From: Trichlorobacter thiogenes | GTDB lineage: Bacteria; Desulfobacterota; Desulfuromonadia; Geobacterales; Pseudopelobacteraceae | Assembly (NCBI RefSeq): GCF_900167465.1 | Contig: NZ_FUWR01000006.1 | Coordinates: 62,001-126,000 of the forward strand | Reading direction: 5' to 3' | Length of the DNA: 64,000 bases | The notes under the pieces: model-generated | Seen by the model: only the letters and a program-made list of their open reading frames with translations | What the model was told of the DNA's origin: nothing | Databases searched by the model: none | Part shown: in pieces, positions 31,091 to 40,600 of the stretch | Layout: every line of letters starts with the position of its first letter | Numbering within the stretch: the stretch's first letter is position 1 | Made by a program: the position numbers and the translations under genes

Positions 31091-32491
31091 TCAGGGGAAC
31101 TGCAGGTTTTTCTTTTTCAGCTTCTCAATCAAGGTTGTCCGCTTCAGGTTCAAAAGGGTTGCAGCTTCTTTTTTGTTACCGCCAGTGCGTTGCAAGGCCT
31201 GTATAATAAGGCCGTTTTCAAAGGCATCAACGGCACTGTTCAGACAGATCCCTTCCGGAGGCAGCTCTTTAGCCGTACTGACAGTGCCTGATACTGCTGC
31301 AGATTGTTGTATAACCGTACGGGGTGCCAGATATTTTTCAGGCAGATCATCCACCGTAATAAACCCGCTCTCCTTCATGGTTATCATCCGCTCCACCAGA
31401 TTTTCAAGCTCCCGCACATTGCCGGGCCAATCGTAGTTACAGAGCATCTCAAGCGCTTCGCGGGTAAAGCCTTTCACCAGACGTCGCCGGTCACGGTTAA
31501 ACTGCCCCTGAAAGTGGTTGATCAAGAGCGGAATATCTTCACGCCGGTCCCGCAGGGGGGGAATCGTAATCGGGATCACTGAAAGCCGGTAGTAGAGATC
31601 CTCCCTGAAATCACGGGTGGCCACCTGTTCATCCAGGTTTTTGTTGGATGCAGCAATGATCCGCACATCCACCTTCTGGGAACGGGTTGATCCAACCGGC
31701 TCAAACTCCTTGGCCTGCAGCACCCGCAGCAGCTTGACCTGCAGGGTCGCCTTCATATCGCCGATCTCATCCAGAAACAGGGTTCCCTTGTCAGCCATCT
31801 CAAATCGACCAATCCGGTTGGCATAGGCGCCGGTGAACGAGCCCTTCACATGGCCAAACAGTTCGCTCTCCAACAGATCATCAGGAATGGCAGCACAGTT
31901 GACCGGCACAAAATTCCTGCCGCTCCTGCCTGAAAGCTGATGTATTGCACGGGCTGCAAGTTCCTTGCCGGTTCCTGACTCTCCCTGAATCAAGACCGTT
32001 GCACTGGATTCAGCAACCTTTTCAATCATCTCAAACAGATTAAGCATCTGGCGGCTTCTGCCAATGATGGTAGAACAGAGAAAATGGGGATATTCATCAA
32101 TCGGCTGCTCAGGGGCCCGCACCTTCATGGCCTGATATTCCAGAGCCCGCATTACCACACTTTCAAGCTCATCAAGGTTCAGCGGCTTGGGCAGAAAAAT
32201 CAACCGTTCATCATGGGGCAATGTACGGGCAGCATCGGGCTGACCGTAGACTATCGCCACCAGCTCTGGATCAACCTGCCAGAGCCGTTGCAGGGCATCC
32301 GATGAACTGGCAAACAGTGATGGCTGATCTGCAACCAGAATCCGGGGCGAGCGTACCGGGTGAGTGTCAAAAATATCCACTTCAGCATCAAATACAGCCG
32401 TTTCATAGCCCTTATATGTCAGAAACGCTGACACGAGGTCACGGGTTTTACGATCACTACCAAGAACACAAAAAGAGCTTTTAGGAAGCAT
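31091..32491 (-). CDS. Sigma-54-dependent regulator with degenerate receiver
   Basis: The 466-aa protein has a receiver-like domain (1-125) whose phosphoacceptor site reads PRILVADQPS, a sigma-54 AAA+ domain (about 140-375) and a Fis-type helix-turn-helix (NKKEAATLLNLKRTTLIEKLKKK). Walker A is GESGTGKE, Walker B is LFLDEIGD, and the sigma-54 contact loop is GSFTGA rather than GAFTGA, a known functional variant. The layout recalls FleQ/FlrA-like motility regulators, and the chemotaxis operon lies across the divergent intergenic region, but its targets are not shown by sequence. Confidence 0.88.
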   Translation of the reverse strand: MLPKSSFCVLGSDRKTRDLVSAFLTYKGYETAVFDAEVDIFDTHPVRSPRILVADQPSLFASSSDALQRLWQVDPELVAIVYGQPDAARTLPHDERLIFLPKPLNLDELESVVMRALEYQAMKVRAPEQPIDEYPHFLCSTIIGRSRQMLNLFEMIEKVAESSATVLIQGESGTGKELAARAIHQLSGRSGRNFVPVNCAAIPDDLLESELFGHVKGSFTGAYANRIGRFEMADKGTLFLDEIGDMKATLQVKLLRVLQAKEFEPVGSTRSQKVDVRIIAASNKNLDEQVATRDFREDLYYRLSVIPITIPPLRDRREDIPLLINHFQGQFNRDRRRLVKGFTREALEMLCNYDWPGNVRELENLVERMITMKESGFITVDDLPEKYLAPRTVIQQSAAVSGTVSTAKELPPEGICLNSAVDAFENGLIIQALQRTGGNKKEAATLLNLKRTTLIEKLKKKNLQFP

Positions 32492-32780
32492 AACAACCCC
32501 TTATAACACACAACACCTACCTTGGTGGAGCACTGCCTTAAAGTATATGACGCATCCCAACCAATGTCAATTATCTGACCCATCATAAAAATATGAATAT
32601 TTTATAATATACATTTCTATCAACAAAAACAGTTTCACTGCGCCATCTGCTTGCACAGGTACGGCTTGCATGGTACATATACAGGCATTCTGGCAGTATC
32701 CTGCTACATCTGGGACTGCAGCAAACTAAATTGTTTCTAAATTTATACTGATATAAGTCTTATCCCTGAAGGAGGTTTCC
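32492..32780 (+). promoter_or_regulatory. AT-rich divergent control region; possible sigma-28-like promoter for cheW
   Basis: This 289-bp gap separates the sigma-54 regulator from cheW. TAAATTGT (32727-32734) and ACTGATAT (32747-32754) resemble the flagellar sigma-28 boxes, with a 12-bp rather than 11-bp spacer. An AT-rich block with TATAAT-like sequence lies near 32605-32620. Nothing coding is visible. Confidence 0.3.
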
Positions 32781-33287
32781 ATGTCCAATGCCCTGGTGCC
32801 GATGAATAGCAATGAGGCACGTACTGGTGATCATGGTGAACTGATTCAACTGGTCAGCTTCAGCCTGGACAACGAAGAGTACGGCGTAGACGTCCTGAAG
32901 GTACGTGAAATCATCAGAATGCCCAGTATCACCAGGGTTCCCAATACTCCCCACTATGTTGAAGGGGTAATCAACCTGCGGGGCAAGGTTATCCCAATCA
33001 TCAATATGCGTCGCCGTTTCGGTCTGTGTGAACTTGAATACGACAAACAGACCCGCATTATGGTTATGGATGTAGAAGGTGAGCTGATGGGCTTTATCGT
33101 GGATGCCGTTTCAGAGGTTATCCGTATATCCAGCAGCGAGATCCAGCCGTCGCCTGCCGTTGTAACCAGTGGCATTGATCAGGAATGTATTGCCGGTGTG
33201 ATCAATCAGGCCGAGCGCCTGCTGGTTCTGCTTGATTTACAGAAGATGTTTTCCCAGGACGAGCGTCAACTTTTTGGAAACTTATAA
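32781..33287 (+). CDS. cheW: Chemotaxis coupling protein CheW
   Basis: The 168-aa CheW-domain protein couples chemoreceptors to the CheA kinase. The domain runs from LVSFSLDNEEYGVDVLKVREIIRM to the end and includes VEGVINLRGKVIPIINMRRRFG and the late AGVINQAERLLVLLDLQKMFS. ATG 32781 follows AAGGAGG. It is the first gene of cheW-cheA-cheR-HDOD-cheB, all on one strand with short gaps. Confidence 0.94.
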   Translation: MSNALVPMNSNEARTGDHGELIQLVSFSLDNEEYGVDVLKVREIIRMPSITRVPNTPHYVEGVINLRGKVIPIINMRRRFGLCELEYDKQTRIMVMDVEGELMGFIVDAVSEVIRISSSEIQPSPAVVTSGIDQECIAGVINQAERLLVLLDLQKMFSQDERQLFGNL

Positions 33288-33339
33288 GTAAGTATGTTCT
33301 GTTTCCCTTCACTTCCATCTCTGTATGGCGAGGTGTGCA

Positions 33340-35160
33340 ATGCCCATTGATTGCGAAGACCAGGAACTTCTTGAAGGATTTCTGGCAGAGACAACTGAGC
33401 TTCTGGAGAAGCTGGACGACGACCTGATTGCCCTGGAAAAAGCGTCAGATGATCCAGAGCTGATGAACCGGATCTTCCGTTCCATCCACACGGTTAAAGG
33501 GGCCTCCAGCTTTTTGGGGTTTGATCTGCTGGTACGGGTCACCCATAAAACCGAGGATGTTCTGAACCGCCTCCGTAAGGGTGAGTTGCAACTGACCTCC
33601 GAGATTATGGATGTGGTGCTTGAAGCCACAGACCTGGTCAAAACATTGGTGGCAGACATTAAGGGTGGTGAAATTGTTGATCGTGAGATCAATGAAACCA
33701 TCAATAAGCTCATTCCGCTCCTTACTGAACAGCCAGCTGCTCCGGCCCAGCCTGCTGCAGAGACTCCGCCCCCTGCAGCAGCAGAAGACGCACCTGCCAG
33801 CGCAGAAACCGCAGCACCCCAGCCGGAACAAAAACCTGCCCAGGAGCCCCCTCCTGCAGCAGCCATGCCTCCTGCGGCGCCCCGTCCTGCCCCTGAAGCG
33901 GCAAAAAAACCAGCCCCTCCCAAAGGCGGAGAAAAGGGTGGTGGCGACGACCTTTCCGACAACACCACGGTCCGGGTTGACGTCAAACGTCTTGACGACC
34001 TGATGAACCAGGTTGGCGAACTGGTGCTGGAACGTAACCGGATGATCCAGCTGAATCAGGATCTTCAGGGCGGAACCTCTGACCATATCCTGTTCAGTGA
34101 AGAATTCGGCAAGCTGGCCAAACGGATGAGTTTCGTCACCTCTGAACTGCAGATGCAGGTTCTGAAGATGCGGATGATTCCGGTGGAAAAAGTCTTCAAG
34201 AAGTTCCCCCGTATTGTTCGCTCTCTGGCCCGCGATCTGGGCAAAGAGGTTGACCTGCAGATCTTTGGTGAAGAGACTGAACTTGATCGATCTGTTGTGG
34301 ATGAAATCGGCGATCCGCTGATCCACTTGATCCGTAACGCCATGGATCACGGTCTTGAAACGCCTGATGACCGTATCGCCGCAGGCAAACAGCGCACCGG
34401 CACTCTGATTCTGGCAGCTATCCACGAAGGCAACTCCATCATCATCAGTATTAAAGATGACGGCCGCGGTATCGATACTGACCGGGTCGGCCGTAAGGCG
34501 ATTGAAAAAGGGCTGATCACCGAAGATCAACTGGCGGCCATGAGCCAGCGTGAGATGTTTGACCTGATCTTCCTGCCCGGTTTTTCCACAAAAGATCAGG
34601 CCTCTGACCTTTCAGGCCGTGGCGTTGGCATGGATGTGGTCAAGACCAACATCAAAAAATTGAACGGCCTGATCGAGATCAAGAGCGAAAAAGGGATGGG
34701 ATCAGAATTCATCCTGCGCCTGCCCCTGACCCTGGCCATTATTCAGTCACTGCTGGTAGAGGTTGAGGGGGAGATCTACTCCATCCCATTGGCCTCAGTG
34801 CTTGAGACTCTGCGGGTTGATCAACGTGAGTTCCATGTGATCGGCGGTCAGGAAGTACTTAAATTGCGTGACATGGTGCTGCCGCTGGTCCGCCTGGAGC
34901 AGGTCTTCAACGTCAAGCGCTGCCACGAGCAGGACAACTTCTGCTACATCGTGGTGATCGGCTCTGCTGACAAGCGGGTTGGTCTGGTGGTAACCCGTCT
35001 GGTGGGCCAGCAGGAAGTGGCCATCAAATCGCTGGGTAAATACCTGGCCAACGTCACCGGCATTGCCGGCTCAACCATTCTGGGTGATGGACGGGTGGCA
35101 TTGATTGTTGATCCGGTCGGCATGGTTGATGGCGGTGAAGGAACATCAGGCGCACGCTAA
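33340..35160 (+). CDS. cheA: Chemotaxis histidine kinase CheA
   Basis: I prefer ATG 33340, preceded by GAGG at 33329; the frame also opens at 33325. The 606-aa kinase has an HPt domain with phospho-acceptor His50 in SIHTVKGASSFLGF, then a ~75-residue Pro/Ala linker where many CheA proteins carry the CheY-binding P2 domain. Next come the dimerisation helices (VDVKRLDDLMNQVGELVLERNRM), the ATPase (LIRNAMDHGLE, DDGRGID, SGRGVGMDVVK) and a CheW-like C-terminus. P2 therefore appears to be missing. No receptor or CheY gene is in the window. Confidence 0.95.
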   Translation: MPIDCEDQELLEGFLAETTELLEKLDDDLIALEKASDDPELMNRIFRSIHTVKGASSFLGFDLLVRVTHKTEDVLNRLRKGELQLTSEIMDVVLEATDLVKTLVADIKGGEIVDREINETINKLIPLLTEQPAAPAQPAAETPPPAAAEDAPASAETAAPQPEQKPAQEPPPAAAMPPAAPRPAPEAAKKPAPPKGGEKGGGDDLSDNTTVRVDVKRLDDLMNQVGELVLERNRMIQLNQDLQGGTSDHILFSEEFGKLAKRMSFVTSELQMQVLKMRMIPVEKVFKKFPRIVRSLARDLGKEVDLQIFGEETELDRSVVDEIGDPLIHLIRNAMDHGLETPDDRIAAGKQRTGTLILAAIHEGNSIIISIKDDGRGIDTDRVGRKAIEKGLITEDQLAAMSQREMFDLIFLPGFSTKDQASDLSGRGVGMDVVKTNIKKLNGLIEIKSEKGMGSEFILRLPLTLAIIQSLLVEVEGEIYSIPLASVLETLRVDQREFHVIGGQEVLKLRDMVLPLVRLEQVFNVKRCHEQDNFCYIVVIGSADKRVGLVVTRLVGQQEVAIKSLGKYLANVTGIAGSTILGDGRVALIVDPVGMVDGGEGTSGAR

Positions 35161-35196
35161 GAGCAGCAGACGCTTAACACGAGAGAGGGATCAAAC

Positions 35197-36024
35197 GTGG
35201 CCATATCTGATAAAGATTTTGAACTACTACGCGACTTTATTTACAACCTGTGCGGGATGTACTTCCACACCACAAAAAAATATTTCCTTGAAAGCCGTCT
35301 TACCAAGCGTATGGAGGCCACCGGCACCAAGACCGCCATGGATTATTACGGCCTGCTCAAGTCACCCCGTGGCGGCGAAGAGCTGCGGTTTCTGCTGGAT
35401 GAAGTCACCACCAACGAAACCTATTTCTTCCGCTGTGTGCCTCAGCTAAACGCCATTGAGACCAAATTCCTGCCGGAAATAGTTGAAGCCAAAAGCAAGA
35501 TGGGGTTCCGCAAGTTGAGGATCTGGTCTGCTGCTTCATCATCCGGTGAAGAGGCCTACACCCTGGCCATGATGCTTCTGGAAAAGCGCGCGACCATCCT
35601 CAAAGACTGGATCATTGAAATCATCGGTACCGACATCAATGAAACCGTGGTTGCCCAGGCCAAGGAAGGGATTTACAACGCCTACTCGGTCCGCAACGTG
35701 CCAGATCTGTACAAGAGAAAATATTTCAAGGAGGATGCCGGCAAGTTTATTCTCTCTCCTGATGTCAAAAAATTTGTCACCTTCAACAAAATGAACCTCT
35801 ATGACGACACCAAGATGGTCTTCATGAAGAGTTTTGACTTTATCTTCTGTGCCAACGTCCTGATTTACTTTGACCTCGCTTCAAAATCAAAGGTTGTGCA
35901 GCACTTCTACAACAACCTGCAACCCTACGGATACTTCTTTGTTGGCCAGTCTGAATCACTTCACGGCGTTAACGACAAGTTCAAGACCGTCCATTTTCCA
36001 GGCGGTTTTGGTTATAAGAAATAA
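35197..36024 (+). CDS. cheR: Chemoreceptor methyltransferase CheR
   Basis: The 275-aa enzyme transfers methyl groups from SAM to receptor glutamates. It has the N-terminal helical domain (about 1-80, with DEVTTNETYFFRC) and a Rossmann SAM domain with RIWSAASSSGEEAYTLAM, IIGTDINETVVAQAKEG, and FDFIFCANVLIYFD. It begins 36 bp after cheA. Confidence 0.94.
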   Translation: MAISDKDFELLRDFIYNLCGMYFHTTKKYFLESRLTKRMEATGTKTAMDYYGLLKSPRGGEELRFLLDEVTTNETYFFRCVPQLNAIETKFLPEIVEAKSKMGFRKLRIWSAASSSGEEAYTLAMMLLEKRATILKDWIIEIIGTDINETVVAQAKEGIYNAYSVRNVPDLYKRKYFKEDAGKFILSPDVKKFVTFNKMNLYDDTKMVFMKSFDFIFCANVLIYFDLASKSKVVQHFYNNLQPYGYFFVGQSESLHGVNDKFKTVHFPGGFGYKK

Positions 36025-36038
36025 CGGGGGACCCCACG

Positions 36039-36932
36039 ATGGATAAACAGGCAATGATGGAAACAGCCCGCCAGTTGGTGGCTAAAATTGACGATCTGCC
36101 CACAATTCCGGTGGTGGCTACCCAGGTGCTGCAACTGCTTGACGACCCGGATGTCAATGTAGACAAGGTAGCAGACCTGATGCTGACCGATCTGGTCATG
36201 ACCGCCCGGGTCATGAAGATGGTCAACTCCCCCATTTATCGCGCAAATCAGGAAATCACCTCCCTGAAGCGGGCTCTGGTCTATCTTGGTATCCGCCACA
36301 TAAAAGAGATCGCCCTCACCTCATCATTCATCAGTGCCTTTGAAGACAAGGGTGGTGTGATTGACATCAGCACCTTCTGGGCCCACTCATTTGGTGTGGG
36401 CATGGTTTCCAAGATCATTGCAGAAAAGATCCGCTACCCGGATATTGAGAAGGCCTACCTTGCAGGGATCGTGCATGATATCGGCGAGGTTGTGCTGAGC
36501 TATTATCAAGCGGAATCCTTCTCAAAAATACTGACTGCAATCAAGGAACGACCGGTACGTCTGATTGACATGGAGCTGGAAGAATTCGGCACCACCCATA
36601 ATGAAATCGGCTACTGTATCGCTGAAAAATGGAATTTCCAGGAAGCCTACAAGGAAGTGGTTCTGTACCACCACAGCCCGCGTGAGGCCACCAGCGACCC
36701 TGTACTGTGCGCTATCATCAATCTGGCTGACCTGTTCTGCTCAGTTCGGGATCTCTACTACGGAGGTAACGCCTGGGCCAGCTTCAACCTCTCAGAAGAA
36801 GAGGGTTGGGCCATACTTAAAGAGCAACATCCCAGCCTTGAAGATCTTGATATTGAACGATTCTGCTATGAACTGGATGATGCCGTTCCTGATGTCAAGG
36901 AACTGGTCACATCCATATTTTCCAAGGCATAA
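36039..36932 (+). CDS. HDOD domain protein
   Basis: The 297-aa product starts with an HDOD domain: LPTIPVVATQVLQLLDDPDVNVDKVADLMLTDLVMTARVMKMVNSP and later AGIVHDIGEVVLSYY, with an ITSLKRALVYLGIRHIKEIAL helix. HDOD domains are related to HD phosphohydrolases and act in signalling; no activity is certain. It sits between cheR and cheB, a position seen in Geobacter chemotaxis operons, suggesting a link to the pathway. Confidence 0.86.
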   Translation: MDKQAMMETARQLVAKIDDLPTIPVVATQVLQLLDDPDVNVDKVADLMLTDLVMTARVMKMVNSPIYRANQEITSLKRALVYLGIRHIKEIALTSSFISAFEDKGGVIDISTFWAHSFGVGMVSKIIAEKIRYPDIEKAYLAGIVHDIGEVVLSYYQAESFSKILTAIKERPVRLIDMELEEFGTTHNEIGYCIAEKWNFQEAYKEVVLYHHSPREATSDPVLCAIINLADLFCSVRDLYYGGNAWASFNLSEEEGWAILKEQHPSLEDLDIERFCYELDDAVPDVKELVTSIFSKA

Positions 36933-36943
36933 CCTACGGAGGC

Positions 36944-38041
36944 ATGATGTTTTCTCCAGCGTCGGGTGCTAAAACCCGTGTACTGATCGTAGATGATTCA
37001 TCCTTCATGCGGATGGCTATTCGTGGCATTCTGGTTAAAGACCCTTCCCTCGAAATCATCGGCACCGCCAGTGATGGGGTTGAAGGGGTTGAAAAGGCGA
37101 TTGCCCTCAAGCCTGACCTAATTACCATGGATGTTGAGATGCCCCGCATGGACGGCATTTCTGCCCTGAAGCAGATCATGGCCAAGGCTCCCACCAAGGT
37201 TTTGATGGTTTCCACCCTTACCAATGAAGGGGCCAAGGCCACCTTTGAAGCACTGGATGCCGGTGCCCTGGACTATATCCCCAAAAACGTAACTGATTCA
37301 TCCGATGCACAAAACATCTTCAAAGAAGAATTACTTAAAAAAGTTCGTGAAGCGACCCGTTCTCGCATCCTTCGGCCAGCAGCCGGCTTGAGTATGCCTC
37401 GTCCGGGCACATTGACTGCGCCACCCCCACGTGCAGCAGTCAAGACATCAAAGATCCACAGTAAAAAAATCACCCATGTCGGCATTGGTGCTTCAACCGG
37501 CGGACCGGTTGCGCTGCAGGAGGTCATCTCCCGTATCCCGATGAACTTTCCCTATGGTATTGTGGTGGCGATCCATATGCCCAAGGCCTTTACCGGCCCC
37601 TATGCAGACCGCCTGAACGCTAAATGTTCTATTACGGTTAAAGAGGCGGTTGACGGCGAGCAGGTTAAGCCCGGCACCATTCTGGTTGCACCTGGTGGTA
37701 TGCATACCCAGGTGGTACGAAGTGGCAGCGGTTTAGTAGTCAAGACAGCACCCACCACCGCCTATCCCCAATACGTCTATATCCCTTCCGTTGACCTGAT
37801 GATCTCATCCATGGCAGAGGCAACTGCAGGTTCAATGCTGGGGGTGGTCTTAACCGGCATGGGTAATGATGGTTTCAAAGGGATGCAACTGCTGAAACAA
37901 AAAGGCGGGGTGACGCTGGTGCAGGATGAGGCGACCTCAACCATTTACGGCATGCCCAAGGCCTGCGTTGATGGCGGGGTGGCTGATGAAGTGCTGCCGC
38001 TGGGACAGATCGGCTATGAAATCGGCAAATTCATGGGCTGA
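36944..38041 (+). CDS. cheB: Chemotaxis methylesterase / glutamine deamidase CheB
   Basis: The 365-aa protein has an N-terminal receiver with VLIVDDSS and Asp63 in LITMDVEMPRMDG, then a linker and the methylesterase domain. The catalytic Ser is in GIGASTGGPVAL, the His in VAIHMPKAFTGPYADRL and the Asp in GMGNDGFKGM. Two ATGs lie at 36944 and 36947 after GGAGG 36938-36942; the second has the better spacing. It removes the methyl groups added by CheR. It closes the operon before a strong terminator. Confidence 0.94.
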   Translation: MMFSPASGAKTRVLIVDDSSFMRMAIRGILVKDPSLEIIGTASDGVEGVEKAIALKPDLITMDVEMPRMDGISALKQIMAKAPTKVLMVSTLTNEGAKATFEALDAGALDYIPKNVTDSSDAQNIFKEELLKKVREATRSRILRPAAGLSMPRPGTLTAPPPRAAVKTSKIHSKKITHVGIGASTGGPVALQEVISRIPMNFPYGIVVAIHMPKAFTGPYADRLNAKCSITVKEAVDGEQVKPGTILVAPGGMHTQVVRSGSGLVVKTAPTTAYPQYVYIPSVDLMISSMAEATAGSMLGVVLTGMGNDGFKGMQLLKQKGGVTLVQDEATSTIYGMPKACVDGGVADEVLPLGQIGYEIGKFMG

Positions 38042-38063
38042 GGCCCATTTTGCTGTTGTTGTT

Positions 38064-38098
38064 AAAAAGGCGACCAGTCTACAACTGGTCGCCTTTTT
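38064..38098. terminator. Bidirectional terminator between cheB and the 62-aa gene
   Basis: A 15-bp perfect stem (38064-38078 with 38084-38098) has A5 on one side and T5 on the other and a 5-nt loop. It can end the che operon rightward and the prfC unit leftward. Confidence 0.9.
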
Positions 38099-38286
38099 TA
38101 TCTTTGGGCGTACACCACCAGCCCTTTAGCACTGCTGTCTACCCGACAGTTGGAATAGCCCAGGCGTTTCAGGCGACGCAGGATAAAGAAGGCCGCAACC
38201 TTGTGTACATCAGGCAGGATCAACGGAAAATGATCCGTGGGTAGATCGGTCATCGCCCGCCAGGTGGCTTTCAGATTCAATGCCAT
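38098..38286 (-). CDS. Small hypothetical protein coupled to prfC, 62 aa
   Basis: The ATG at 38286 shares its A with the prfC stop (TAATG), so ribosomes ending prfC can restart here; the frame ends at the terminator. The basic product, [20 protein letters not shown] to GLVVYAQR, has no membrane segment and contains a Lys/Arg helix (FFILRRLKRLGYSNCRVD). I recognise no family. Coupling and exact fit to the transcript end are the reasons for calling it real. Confidence 0.6.
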   Translation of the reverse strand: MALNLKATWRAMTDLPTDHFPLILPDVHKVAAFFILRRLKRLGYSNCRVDSSAKGLVVYAQR

Positions 38287-39872
38287 TATGAATGCTCGGA
38301 GGTGGCGTGGAACTCCAGGTCCGGCCAGTTCTCAACCGTATTATCCAGCCGCCACTGGCTACCAGCCATGTAGGTCAGCTTGCCCTCTCCGTCAATATAC
38401 AGGTTCATCTTCTCCTTCTTCTCAAACTCTTCCATCAGCTTCTTCTCGCCAGTAACCCAGCGGGCCGTGGCATAGGCCACCGGTTCATAGGCGATCTTGA
38501 CCCCGTACTCAAACTCAAGCCGGTGCAACACCACCTCAAACTGCAGAATACCAACCGCACCAACTACCCAATCAGCACCAAAGATCGGCTTGAACACCTG
38601 GGTTGTGCCTTCTTCTGCCAGTTGTACCAGCCCTTTTTCAAGAGCCTTGGACTTCATCGGATTCAGCAACCGCACCTTACGGAAATGTTCTGGTGCAAAG
38701 CTGGGGATACCGGTGAATTTCATATCCTCACCCATGGTAAAGGTGTCACCGATCTTGATGGTGCCATGGTTGTGGATACCGATAATATCACCGGGGAAGG
38801 CCTCTTCCACGTTACTGCGATCCTGGGCCATGAAGATGGTGGCATTGCTGATCTGAAAATCCCGTCCCAGCCGCAGATGTTTCACCTTCATACCCCGTTC
38901 AAATCGACCTGAGCAGATTCTGAAAAAGGCGATCCGGTCACGGTGGGCCGGGTCCATGTTTGCCTGAATCTTGAACACAAACCCGGAAAACGGCTCTTCA
39001 AAGGGAGAGACCAGCCGGGTGGTGGTGGCACGGGGACGGGGATGGGGGGCATGCTGCACAAAGGTATCCAGCAGTTGCTGCACCCCGAAGGTGTTGATGG
39101 CACTGCCAAAAAAGACCGGGGTCTGACGACCAGCCAGATAGGCATCCAGATCAAAGGGATGGGCAGCACCTTCCAGCAGCTCCACATCATTACGCAGCTC
39201 TTCTGCCTGGCTACCCAGCAGTTCATCCAGCAGCGGATCATCCAGCCCCTGTACGGTCACAATCCGATCAACACCGTGCTCTGCATCAGGATCAAACAGC
39301 AACACCTCTTTGCTGTAGAGGTGGTAAGTGCCCCGAAAACGCTTACCCATCCCGATCGGCCAGGTCATGGGGGCGGTCTGCATCCCCAGATTCTTCTCCA
39401 CATCATCCAGCAGGTCCAGCGGTTCCTGTCCTTCCCGGTCCAGCTTGTTCATAAAGGTCATGATCGGGGTATCACGCAGACGGCAGACATCCAGCAGCTT
39501 CTTGGTCTGGCTCTCCACCCCTTTAACCGAGTCGATCACCATCAGGGCTGAGTCAACGGCGGTCAGCACCCGGTAGGTATCCTCGGAAAAATCATTGTGA
39601 CCGGGGGTATCCAGCAGGTTGATCTCAAAGCCGTCATAGGTAAACTTCATTACCGATGAGGTGACCGAGATGCCCCGCTGTTTTTCCAGCTCCATCCAGT
39701 CTGAGGTGGCATGGCGACCGGATTTACGTGCCCGCACTTCGCCAGCCTGTTGGATCGCGCCACCAAACAGCAGCAGCTTCTCGGTAATGGTTGTCTTACC
39801 GGCGTCAGGGTGGCTGATGATGGCAAAGGTACGTCGTTTATTGACTTCTTCCTGATTGTACATAGCTTCCAC
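38286..39872 (-). CDS. prfC: Peptide chain release factor 3
   Basis: RF3 is a GTPase that recycles RF1/RF2 after termination. The 528-aa product shows G1 [16 protein letters not shown], the G2 switch region [20 protein letters not shown]3 [16 protein letters not shown] and G4 MNKLD, then the RF3-specific domains II and III. The start is GTG 39872 with AAGGAG seven bases upstream; an ATG three codons later has worse spacing. Confidence 0.95.
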   Translation of the reverse strand: MEAMYNQEEVNKRRTFAIISHPDAGKTTITEKLLLFGGAIQQAGEVRARKSGRHATSDWMELEKQRGISVTSSVMKFTYDGFEINLLDTPGHNDFSEDTYRVLTAVDSALMVIDSVKGVESQTKKLLDVCRLRDTPIMTFMNKLDREGQEPLDLLDDVEKNLGMQTAPMTWPIGMGKRFRGTYHLYSKEVLLFDPDAEHGVDRIVTVQGLDDPLLDELLGSQAEELRNDVELLEGAAHPFDLDAYLAGRQTPVFFGSAINTFGVQQLLDTFVQHAPHPRPRATTTRLVSPFEEPFSGFVFKIQANMDPAHRDRIAFFRICSGRFERGMKVKHLRLGRDFQISNATIFMAQDRSNVEEAFPGDIIGIHNHGTIKIGDTFTMGEDMKFTGIPSFAPEHFRKVRLLNPMKSKALEKGLVQLAEEGTTQVFKPIFGADWVVGAVGILQFEVVLHRLEFEYGVKIAYEPVAYATARWVTGEKKLMEEFEKKEKMNLYIDGEGKLTYMAGSQWRLDNTVENWPDLEFHATSEHS

Positions 39873-39891
39873 GCTACTGCTCCTTACACAG

Positions 39892-39913
39892 AAAAGGCGG
39901 GCAAAAGCCCGCC
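39892..39913 (-). terminator. Terminator of the DoxX gene
   Basis: On the minus strand GGCGGGC-TTTT-GCCCGCC-TTTT lies 21 bp after the DoxX stop and just before prfC. Confidence 0.75.
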
Positions 39914-39933
39914 TGATAGGTTAATTGTCACTG

Positions 39934-40380
39934 CTAGGCTCTAAAAATAAGGCGGTCGATACACCACTTACCGCCACCGGCCACCATCAGATAGACCGCC
40001 ATCCCCAGCAGGGCCAGGGGAAATTCGATACCGTGGCCCCGGCCTGAGACACAGTTGGCATTCATAAAGAAACCATGGGCCCAGTGGACCTTGTAAATGG
40101 CCACCGCCATCACTGAGGAGATACCGGCAGCTGAGACACGGGTCAGAAATCCGGTCAGCACCCCCAAGCCACCGCCAAACTCGGCAATGATCGCCAACAG
40201 GGTAAAAATCGGCGGAATCCCCAGTTTCTGCTCAAAAACACTGAAGGTTGCGGTTAAACCACTGCCGCCAAACAGGCCGAACAGCTTCTGGGAGCCGTGG
40301 GCAAGAAAGATCAGCCCCAGCGGGATACGGATGACCAGTGGTGCTACGGCATCAGACAGTTCAAAACCACCTCTGGCCAT
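39934..40380 (-). CDS. DoxX family membrane protein
   Basis: The ATG at 40380 follows GGAGGTG, so I reject the 37-codon upstream extension that runs into the tRNA gene. The 148-aa product has four hydrophobic helices. It carries the DoxX pattern PLVIRIPLGLIFLAHGSQKLFGLFGG, followed by ALLAIIAEFGGGLGVLTGFLTRVSA. DoxX proteins are small quinol- or redox-linked membrane proteins, mostly uncharacterised. It lies directly downstream of tRNA-Arg on the same strand, with a terminator hairpin between. Confidence 0.85.
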   Translation of the reverse strand: MARGGFELSDAVAPLVIRIPLGLIFLAHGSQKLFGLFGGSGLTATFSVFEQKLGIPPIFTLLAIIAEFGGGLGVLTGFLTRVSAAGISSVMAVAIYKVHWAHGFFMNANCVSGRGHGIEFPLALLGMAVYLMVAGGGKWCIDRLIFRA

Positions 40381-40407
40381 GGGACACCTCCGCAGCATGA
40401 AATAGAA

Positions 40408-40426
40408 AGGGGACCAATGGTCCCCT
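40408..40426 (-). terminator. Terminator after tRNA-Arg
   Basis: On the minus strand AGGGGACC-ATT-GGTCCCCT is followed by TTCTATTT, 13 bp past the CCA end of the tRNA. Confidence 0.6.
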
Positions 40427-40438
40427 CTTGTGCTGATT

Positions 40439-40515
40439 TGGCGGGCGGTATTGGATTCGAACCAACGACCTTTGGCTTCGGAGGCCAACACTCTATCCAG
40501 CTGAGCTAACCGCCC
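40439..40515 (-). tRNA. tRNA-Arg (anticodon CCG)
   Basis: The minus strand folds as a complete 77-nt tRNA. Acceptor GGGCGGT pairs with ACCGCCC, the D-arm is GCTC..GAGT, the anticodon stem TTGGC/GCCAA has loop CTCCGAA (anticodon CCG, reading CGG), and the T-arm is GTTGG-TTCGAAT-CCAAT. The discriminator is G and the CCA end is encoded. Confidence 0.96.
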
Positions 40516-40600
40516 GTGAACTAAATCTTTTACACTATCGGCCCTGCCAACTCAAGGGAAAAATCTGGCCAGCCCAGTGATGCTCTGCTACTATTGCGTC

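Noticed and set aside
32691-32705. TGGCAGT...TGCTA before cheW, looking like a -24/-12 promoter
   Set aside because: GG and GC are one base too close; sigma-54 promoters do not tolerate this.
33445-34530. 361-codon open frame on the minus strand
   Set aside because: It lies wholly inside cheA in antisense, has a His/Phe-rich composition without any family pattern, and is explained by codon bias.
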